The position numbers and the translations under genes were made by a program. A stretch of DNA of 8,712 nt. It comes from Lachnospiraceae bacterium. Lineage in GTDB: Bacteria; Bacillota_A; Clostridia; Lachnospirales; Lachnospiraceae. Positions within the stretch are counted from its first letter, which is position 1; every line of letters begins with the position of its first letter. This document shows, in pieces, positions 1 to 5,841 of this stretch. Location: positions 1-8,712 of the forward strand of contig JAEEJD010000156.1 in assembly GCA_016281675.1 (NCBI GenBank), written 5' to 3'. The notes beneath the pieces are model-generated. The model did no database searches and was not told the origin of the DNA. It saw only the letters and a list, made by a program, of their open reading frames with translations.

Positions 1-699
1 CGAGCGACAGTCAAGGCCTTTTGATTCCGCATACGTATCGAGTTCAGTAAAGAAGCTTACACGAGGTGCAAGGTACGTGTTGGCAAAGAGCTTAACCGCT
101 TCAGACTCCGGAAGTCCCATGATCAGAACGTCTATATTCTCTTTGATCGCACCTTCGCAAAGAAGGTCCGCAAATCCCTTTGCTGCGGCAACAAGCTTCT
201 CGTCATTCTTATCGGTACCGACTATTATCCTGCTCGGATAAAGGTTATCGTAAAGCGCTCTCGATTCGCGAAGGAATTCGGGTGAGAACATGATCCTGTC
301 GGTGTTGTATCTTGCCCTGAGCTTTGCCGTGTATCCTACGGGGATAGTCGACTTTATGACCATGTATGCATTTTTGTTATGTGCCATTACAAGCTCGACA
401 ACTTCCTCTATGTGATGTGTGTCAAAGAAGTTCTTGTTCGGGTCGTAGTTTGTCGGAACGCTTATAACAACATAATCCGCATCATTATATGCCTCGGCCG
501 GATCACATGTCGCAGTAAGATCAAGTTCCTTTGTCGACAGATATTCCTCAAGTTCGACATCCTGTATCGGGGATATCCTGTTATTGATCTTGTTGACCTT
601 ATCCTCTACAACATCTATCGCAACAACTTTGTTCTTCTGAGCCAGAAGTACAGCTATGGACATACCGACATAACCGGTTCCCGCAACAGCTATCTTCAT
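1..699 (-). CDS. ugd: UDP-glucose 6-dehydrogenase, C-terminus beyond window
   Basis: Oxidises UDP-glucose to UDP-glucuronate with two NAD+, a cytosolic step that supplies precursors for capsule, exopolysaccharide or other envelope glycans. The 233 visible codons are open from the ATG at 699 to the left edge. The N-terminus MKIAVAGTGYVG is the Rossmann NAD-binding loop (GxGYVG). Further family blocks follow: NRISPIQD (about residues 40-47), VPTNYDP (about 88-94), IKSTIPVG, FSPEFLRES, LYDNLYPSRI and EAVKLFANTYLAPRV, which holds the conserved active-site Lys. They resemble the short E. coli-type Ugd of roughly 390 residues, so about 60% is present. The catalytic Cys region lies outside the window. 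An in-frame ATG at 705 would overlap the upstream stop as ATGA but sits only 1 base from the AAGGAGG site. The ATG at 699 has 7-base spacing and gives the usual MKI start, so it is preferred. It is the last visible gene of the run. Confidence 0.95.
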   Translation of the reverse strand, partial: MKIAVAGTGYVGMSIAVLLAQKNKVVAIDVVEDKVNKINNRISPIQDVELEEYLSTKELDLTATCDPAEAYNDADYVVISVPTNYDPNKNFFDTHHIEEVVELVMAHNKNAYMVIKSTIPVGYTAKLRARYNTDRIMFSPEFLRESRALYDNLYPSRIIVGTDKNDEKLVAAAKGFADLLCEGAIKENIDVLIMGLPESEAVKLFANTYLAPRVSFFTELDTYAESKGLDCRS

Positions 700-701
700 A
701 A

Positions 702-1907
702 TCATGCCTCCTTAAATCTGTATGTATTATTGCCCGACGACTTGGCGTCCTCAAGGGCATCAAGAGCCGCACCGTATAATTCCTCAAATGTCAGACCGTC
801 TTCCTGACACATCGATATACCGATCGCAACATTATCTGCAGCTTCCGTAATCGCGGAAGCCTTCTTCTCGATAACACCCTTGCCCGATTCTCCGCTGACA
901 TATGCGGCAAAGCGGTCTGATGATATTCTGCAGACAACATCGGCTTCCCTGAAATGGGATGCAAGTTTGTCCGCGAACTTCTTAATTATATCATCTCTTT
1001 CGACTTCATCAACCAACGACAGTCCGAGCAGATCGATCACCATCAGAGCTCCGTAGCGCTCTTCCGATATCTTCTTGCCGACTCTCGTATTAAGATAAGA
1101 TCTCGTAAACAGTCCCGTAAGAGCATCGAGTTCGCCTTCTTTTGCTTTCCCCGAGCCCGATGAGAATACCTTTCTGAGTCCTCCGTCAGCCGCAACACGC
1201 TCGCTGGCCTCCCTCGTCTGTTCTATCTTCGGATCGATCGTATAGCCGTCTTTTAACATGAACACGAACACATCGGCGATCTCGGGATCGAACTGTGTTC
1301 CCTTGCATCTTACGAATTCCGAGATGATCTTGTCGGTTGAAAGCTTAGCACGATACACCCTGTCGGAATTCATCGCGTCGAACGCATCGGCAACCGCAAT
1401 GACTCTTGCGATCTTTGGAATGTCATTGCCGGAAAGTCTGCGGGGATAGCCCGCTCCGTCCCATCTCTCGTGATGATACATGACACCGTCCGCAAGGTTA
1501 TCTAAAACACAAATGTCGCGGAGCATATCCGCTCCTTTAGTAGTGTGTGTCTTGATAGCATCATATTCAACCGGAGTCAGTCTTGCCGGCTTGTTCCTTA
1601 TGCTCTCGCTCACCGTGATCATACCGATATCATGAAGGAGAGATACGAAATAAACGTTCTGACATTCACGTTCATCCCATCCGAGATTCTTTGCTATGTC
1701 TCTGGCGCACACCGCTATTCGAAGCGACCTTCCTCCCGAATAGACATCGAGTGAGTCGAGGGTATTTGCTATCGTGATAACGGTGGAAAGCGCCATGTTG
1801 TCAAATTCGAACATCGATACGCTCGCAACGTCATAGTCTTCTCCAAGGCTCTTTTTTACTACCTCTTCATCATTATCGTTTCCGTCAACGATCAAAATCT
1901 TCTTCAT
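702..1907 (-). CDS. HD-GYP domain protein with vestigial receiver and degenerate GGDEF domain
   Basis: A 401-residue cytosolic protein. Residues 1-35 (MKKILIVDGND...) look like the first strand and helix of a response-regulator receiver, but the domain stops before any phosphoacceptor Asp. Residues about 40-225 are an HD-GYP domain, the family that hydrolyses cyclic di-GMP and related dinucleotides. It keeps H92-D93, H121, H145-H146, D150-G-A-G-Y-P155 and D174. The usual HDIGK lysine is Met96, and the His of the N-terminal HSxRV-type motif is Arg60. Residues about 258-398 match a GGDEF domain (DALTGLFTRSYL), but the signature is SSDRF (329-333) with no GG and no Glu, so cyclase activity is unlikely. 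The inhibitory-site motif RxxD (R320-E-A-D323) is retained exactly 5 residues upstream. It starts in a 4-base ATGA overlap with the hybrid kinase. The protein is either an active phosphodiesterase controlled by ligand binding to the GGDEF relic, or a catalytically weak dinucleotide receptor. Domain assignment is firm; activity is open. Confidence 0.92.
   Translation of the reverse strand: MKKILIVDGNDNDEEVVKKSLGEDYDVASVSMFEFDNMALSTVITIANTLDSLDVYSGGRSLRIAVCARDIAKNLGWDERECQNVYFVSLLHDIGMITVSESIRNKPARLTPVEYDAIKTHTTKGADMLRDICVLDNLADGVMYHHERWDGAGYPRRLSGNDIPKIARVIAVADAFDAMNSDRVYRAKLSTDKIISEFVRCKGTQFDPEIADVFVFMLKDGYTIDPKIEQTREASERVAADGGLRKVFSSGSGKAKEGELDALTGLFTRSYLNTRVGKKISEERYGALMVIDLLGLSLVDEVERDDIIKKFADKLASHFREADVVCRISSDRFAAYVSGESGKGVIEKKASAITEAADNVAIGISMCQEDGLTFEELYGAALDALEDAKSSGNNTYRFKEA
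707..713 (-). promoter_or_regulatory. Ribosome binding site for ugd
   Basis: On the minus strand this reads AAGGAGG, a near-perfect anti-SD match inside the last codons of the HD-GYP gene. It lies 7 bases from the ATG at 699 and only 1 base from the in-frame ATG at 705, and so decides the start. The strength of the site suggests ugd is translated efficiently in its own right rather than only by coupling. Confidence 0.85.
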
Positions 1908-4642
1908 ACTTCACGTCCTTCTAAATAATTCCTTATATATTCGATGACATCGCTGTATTCCTTAAGGAACTCATCGATATTATCCTTAACGTATTCGAAA
2001 TTACCCTGCTTTGCCGCAAGTTCATGACTCTTTGCGGTAGCGGACAGATCAGGGATACATGAACTTGCCATGACACCTTTGACCCCGTGAGCCTCAACGG
2101 CATAGCGCTTGATATCCTCATCCTCGACGAGCTGACGAAGAAGCGGTATCTTCCTGTCGCCTTCCTTAACTACCTCCTCAAGGATCATGTCCACCGTATC
2201 CTTCCTGCCGTCAAAACGGGCAAGAAGAGCGGAAAAATCAACAGGGCCTTCATGTGTGATTGTCGCCGCAGGCGTGATCTCCACTCTCTTCTTAGGGCGG
2301 TACATAACCTTGCTCTCCGGCAGGTACTTCCTGATCATCTTGACGAGCCTTACCGATTCAACGGGCTTGCTGAGATAGTTATCGAAGCCCTCCGCCTCGT
2401 ATCTGCTGCGGCTTCCCATTATAGCATTTGCGGTAAGGATGATCTGCGGTGTGTCTTTGTTCTTGCCGGATTCATCGGACCTGATCAGATGCATGGTTTC
2501 GATACCGTCGGGTTCGGGCATCATGTGATCCATAAGGATAACATCGTATTTGTTCAGTCTGCAAAGTCTTATTGCATCTTTGCCGTCCGATGCGATATCG
2601 AGCACAACTCTCGTCTGCTTCAGGAATTCCCTGACGACTATCTGGTTGGATACATTATCATCTACTTCGAGTACTCTGGCCTCGGGTGCAATGTAATTAT
2701 CATCGATATCATCAAGATTGTCATCCTCGATCGCATTTCCGGAATTGTACTTGCCCTCTCCGGCCGCCTCCTGAGGTATCCTGACGGAGAATGTCGAACC
2801 TTTGCCGTAAACGCTCTCCACGTTTATCTCACCGTCCATCTTATCGACAAGTGATTTGACTATCGAAAGGCCGAGTCCGGTACCCTGAATGTTCTGATTT
2901 CTCGTAAGGTCAAGACGCTGGAACGCATCAAATACCGACCCGATGTCTTCCTGCTTGATACCGATACCGGTATCGCTTACGTAAAAGCAGAGAACGTATT
3001 TATCCCCGTTTTCAAAGCACTCACCCGAAAACGTGACCGTTCCCTCTTCGGTATATTTTACGGCGTTCGAAAGCAGATTGATTATGACCTGCGTGATCCT
3101 CTTGTCATCGCCGTGAAGTTTTCGCGGAAGATTTCGCGGCATGCCGATCTTAACCTCAAGACCCTTTTTCCTCGCCTGACCTTTCAGTATCTCCGAAAGA
3201 TTGTTAATCATCTTGACCGGATCGTAATCGACGGCGACTATCTCTTCCATGTCGCTTCCGATCTTCGAAAAATCAAGAACGTCGTTGATAAGCGACAGAA
3301 GTATTGTTCCGGAATCGCTTATGATACCGGCATAATTCAGAATGTCGGGATCACGGCTCTCTTTCAGGATCATCTCGTTCATTCCCATGATGGAATTGAT
3401 AGGGGTCCTGATCTCATGGGACATACTTGCAAGGAACTTGGTTTTGGCCACACCTTCCTCATTGGCACGGTCACGCTCGATCTGAACCTGTCTGATCTCG
3501 GAAACCTGCTGAATGATCGCAAACGCAAACAGCGTATAGAGTCCTGCGATTATGACACCGCCCTCGACACGCTCGACGACCGTGTTGATCAGGATTATCT
3601 CGATGACCGCCATGATCATGAACGCGATAAATCCGTATGCCACGTATCTGTATTTCTTCGCATTGCCCTTGTAAACATCGTAGACGGTTATGACGAATGC
3701 GACGAGTATTATAACGGCTATGATCCCGTCGATCGGAAGAAGCGACTGCGAATAACTGAGTACCTTCGCAAAATGCAGCGACGTGAATATCACGAGGCTC
3801 GCTAATTCCGCAAGAGCCATGATCACATAGTGTTTCTTGTAACGGTGTTCCTGTATCGCATCCAGATATGCAAGGAACGGGAATACAATGCAGAGCGTTG
3901 ACATATAAGACATAAGCCCGTCAATAAACTGTGTTCTGAATATGAACTGGAACACAAACGAATCCACTGTCATCCACGTCGATGCAATGAATATACCCGC
4001 AGACATGAATATGAGCTTCATGCTCTGCTTATAGACGAACCTCTGGATCAGACCGGCTACTATAACGACGAACGAACATACAAGAAGCGCAAACGAAAGC
4101 GCGAACTGTACGGATCCGCTCTTGATCTCAAGATATCTGACTACCTCATACTTTTCTCCGACGAACACATCGAACATCTTTCCGCCGAAGTTATCTCCGA
4201 AAAACGTTATCTTTATATCGGATCCCGCATCGGTCTCTTTGATCGGAATGATAAAATACGAATTCTTGGCAGGACCTCCCGCAATAGGTGCATCTTCCTC
4301 TTTCCAATCCTTTACTACCCTGCCACCGACCTCGACCTTAAGATCGACTCTGTTAAGAAACGCTACAACAGCTCCGTCGGGGATTCGGTCGGGAAGCTTG
4401 GAATCGAATACGAACATATTTCTGTCCCCGGTCTCTACTTTGGTAGGTGTCGTTATCGTCTCGGGGCCTTTAAGCTGATCCGTATATATCCAGTCGCTTA
4501 TTATCCGGACATCATCATGCGGTATGATCGGCGCTCTTTGAGATCCGATGAAATAAACGGCATATATGAACGCCACCATAAATTCGACGGATACAAGAAC
4601 ATACAGTATCTTTTCGATATAGTCTGCCCAGCTCTTCTTCAT
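1904..4642 (-). CDS. Membrane hybrid sensor histidine kinase (7TM sensor, HisKA, HATPase, REC, HPt)
   Basis: A 912-residue sensor that should autophosphorylate and pass phosphate His to Asp to His internally. A first membrane helix (about 11-33) is followed by an extracytoplasmic domain (about 36-177) that looks beta-rich. About seven more helices follow between 178 and 380, a layout like 7TMR-DISM receptors. A short helical linker leads to the HisKA box with H409 in SMSHEIRTP. The ATPase domain has the N box NLLSN (522-526), G1 DTGIGI (557-562), FDAF (571-574) and G2 GTGLGL (587-592). An acidic linker (about 639-649) precedes a receiver with D661-D662, phosphoacceptor D705, T737 and K759. 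The C-terminal HPt domain has H852 in AHGVKG. All catalytic residues are present. The start has a good GGAGG site, and its ATGA overlaps the stop of the channel gene, suggesting translational coupling. The ligand cannot be read from the sequence. No complete stand-alone response regulator is visible nearby, so the HPt target is unknown. Confidence 0.95.
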   Translation of the reverse strand: MKKSWADYIEKILYVLVSVEFMVAFIYAVYFIGSQRAPIIPHDDVRIISDWIYTDQLKGPETITTPTKVETGDRNMFVFDSKLPDRIPDGAVVAFLNRVDLKVEVGGRVVKDWKEEDAPIAGGPAKNSYFIIPIKETDAGSDIKITFFGDNFGGKMFDVFVGEKYEVVRYLEIKSGSVQFALSFALLVCSFVVIVAGLIQRFVYKQSMKLIFMSAGIFIASTWMTVDSFVFQFIFRTQFIDGLMSYMSTLCIVFPFLAYLDAIQEHRYKKHYVIMALAELASLVIFTSLHFAKVLSYSQSLLPIDGIIAVIILVAFVITVYDVYKGNAKKYRYVAYGFIAFMIMAVIEIILINTVVERVEGGVIIAGLYTLFAFAIIQQVSEIRQVQIERDRANEEGVAKTKFLASMSHEIRTPINSIMGMNEMILKESRDPDILNYAGIISDSGTILLSLINDVLDFSKIGSDMEEIVAVDYDPVKMINNLSEILKGQARKKGLEVKIGMPRNLPRKLHGDDKRITQVIINLLSNAVKYTEEGTVTFSGECFENGDKYVLCFYVSDTGIGIKQEDIGSVFDAFQRLDLTRNQNIQGTGLGLSIVKSLVDKMDGEINVESVYGKGSTFSVRIPQEAAGEGKYNSGNAIEDDNLDDIDDNYIAPEARVLEVDDNVSNQIVVREFLKQTRVVLDIASDGKDAIRLCRLNKYDVILMDHMMPEPDGIETMHLIRSDESGKNKDTPQIILTANAIMGSRSRYEAEGFDNYLSKPVESVRLVKMIRKYLPESKVMYRPKKRVEITPAATITHEGPVDFSALLARFDGRKDTVDMILEEVVKEGDRKIPLLRQLVEDEDIKRYAVEAHGVKGVMASSCIPDLSATAKSHELAAKQGNFEYVKDNIDEFLKEYSDVIEYIRNYLEGREV
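1916..1922 (-). promoter_or_regulatory. Ribosome binding site for the HD-GYP gene
   Basis: The minus strand reads AGAAGGA, ending 8 bases before the ATG at 1907 and lying within the final codons of the hybrid kinase gene. It supports that ATG and shows that the ATGA overlap has its own initiation site. Confidence 0.7.
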
Positions 4643-5841
4643 CGTCTACCTCCGGATGTTTTTGCCAAAACGATGATAGAATCATCGCTCTTTATCACGG
4701 TACTGCCCTTCGGGATGATCTTCTCCCCGCCTCTTTTAATGAGCACGCATATCACGTTTAACTGCGACACAAGATCGGAAACGGGCGAATCGATCCACTC
4801 GCTCCTCGGCCCTATCACGATCTCCTCGACCGCAATATCCTTATCCGCTTCAGCTCCCGTTCCCATGATGACCCTGTCACCTTCTTCGATAACGGTATCC
4901 TTTTTCGGGATCAGAGGTTCACGATCTCTGATAAGCGCAAATACAATCGTACCTTCGATAAGGTTCAGTTCCTTTATCTTCTGTCCGATCCATCCGTGTC
5001 CCTTTGTTATATCTATCGCAAGATGATCCACCGGATATTCGTCGCTCGTCCCGGTAAGATCCTTGATCTTCGTATACTGCTGCACGAATCCTGCGCTTAT
5101 GATACCGGTAGGTACCGCAACTATTCCGACTCCGCAGAAAGCCAGTATAATACCCACAAATCTGCCCGCCGGGGTTATCGGATAAATATCCCCGTAACCT
5201 ACGGTCAGAAGAGTCGATACCGCCCACCATATTCCCGAGAAGGCGTTTTTGAACTGATCGGGCTGGGCTGCATGTTCAAGGCTGTACATAATGATCGACG
5301 CAGCCATGACCATCATAAGGATTATGAACAATGCGGATGCGATCTGATTTTTCTTTTCTTTAAGTACTTCGGTTATGACGTTAAACGCGTCGTAATATCT
5401 GTTGACCCTGAAAAGCCTTAGGATACGAACAACTCTCAGCATCCTGAACGCCACCGCGCCGGCCGGGATCGAGGCCGCCGGAAACACAAACGCAAGCCAG
5501 TACGGAAGAAACGATACGAGATCGATAAGTCCGTACAAGGAAAATATGAACGCGACAAGCGCTGCGGCATATGATCGTCTCCCCGGCTTTTCGAAGTCGG
5601 CGGTCATAAGGCGCAATATGTACTCGACCGTGAATATCACGATCGTGACGAATTCGATCATGTTCAGGAGCCCGATATACTTCGCCGACGATTCGAATGT
5701 CTCGAAGAATATGATGAACAGGTTTAAGAGGATCGACACTGCAATGACAGCGTCAAACAGCCTGCTCGGCACATCGTCGGTATATCCTATCGTAATGATC
5801 CTGTAGATTCTTTTTCTTATATCATTCAAGTTCGAACGCAC
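4639..5841 (-). CDS. Voltage-gated-type potassium channel with two C-terminal RCK_C (TrkA-C) domains
   Basis: A 400-residue membrane channel of the six-helix (Kv-like) type. S1 is about residues 28-48, S2 about 61-79 and S3 about 91-120. S4 carries arginines every third residue (R133, R136, R139, R142, R145, R148), the signature of a voltage sensor. S5 is about 168-187, followed by the pore loop with filter TVGYGD (213-218), which is the K+ selectivity sequence, and S6 about 226-252. The cytosolic tail holds two TrkA-C-like units (about 271-330 and 335-396), each with a conserved pattern such as GTIVFALIRDREPLIPKKD. No TrkA-N/Rossmann domain is seen. RCK_C domains in other Firmicute potassium proteins bind c-di-AMP, so ligand gating is plausible but inferred. 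The reading starts at a GTG overlapping the ABC gene stop by 20 bases. A TTG at 5829 is an alternative, and neither has a clear ribosome binding site, so translation may be coupled to the gene before it. Its stop overlaps the kinase start. Confidence 0.93.
   Translation of the reverse strand: MRSNLNDIRKRIYRIITIGYTDDVPSRLFDAVIAVSILLNLFIIFFETFESSAKYIGLLNMIEFVTIVIFTVEYILRLMTADFEKPGRRSYAAALVAFIFSLYGLIDLVSFLPYWLAFVFPAASIPAGAVAFRMLRVVRILRLFRVNRYYDAFNVITEVLKEKKNQIASALFIILMMVMAASIIMYSLEHAAQPDQFKNAFSGIWWAVSTLLTVGYGDIYPITPAGRFVGIILAFCGVGIVAVPTGIISAGFVQQYTKIKDLTGTSDEYPVDHLAIDITKGHGWIGQKIKELNLIEGTIVFALIRDREPLIPKKDTVIEEGDRVIMGTGAEADKDIAVEEIVIGPRSEWIDSPVSDLVSQLNVICVLIKRGGEKIIPKGSTVIKSDDSIIVLAKTSGGRR
4648..4653 (-). 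promoter_or_regulatory. Ribosome binding site for the hybrid kinase gene
   Basis: The minus strand reads GGAGGT within the last codons of the channel gene. The GGAGG core ends 6 bases before the ATG at 4642, fixing the kinase start at the 4-base overlap. Confidence 0.8.

Noticed and set aside
639..662. Possible terminator or hairpin at gene junctions
   Set aside because: None of the five junctions shows a GC-rich inverted repeat followed by a T-run, and all are inside or within 2 bases of coding sequence.
379..807. A 142-codon plus-strand open frame across the ugd start and the end of the HD-GYP gene
   Set aside because: It is antisense to two well-supported genes, and its translation has no family features.
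1797..1907. Frameshift as the cause of the short receiver in the HD-GYP protein
   Set aside because: The frame runs unbroken from a well-placed start into the HD-GYP domain, and no receiver-like residues are visible in the alternative frames I checked by eye. An in-frame deletion or natural shortening fits better.
2087..2854. A 255-codon open frame on the plus strand inside the hybrid kinase gene
   Set aside because: It lies antisense to a kinase gene with every catalytic motif intact, and its translation shows no recognisable domain. It looks like a codon-bias shadow.
3113..3805. A 230-codon open frame on the plus strand inside the hybrid kinase gene
   Set aside because: Its composition is rich in Asp, Arg, His and Tyr with no domain pattern, as expected for the reverse complement of a real gene.
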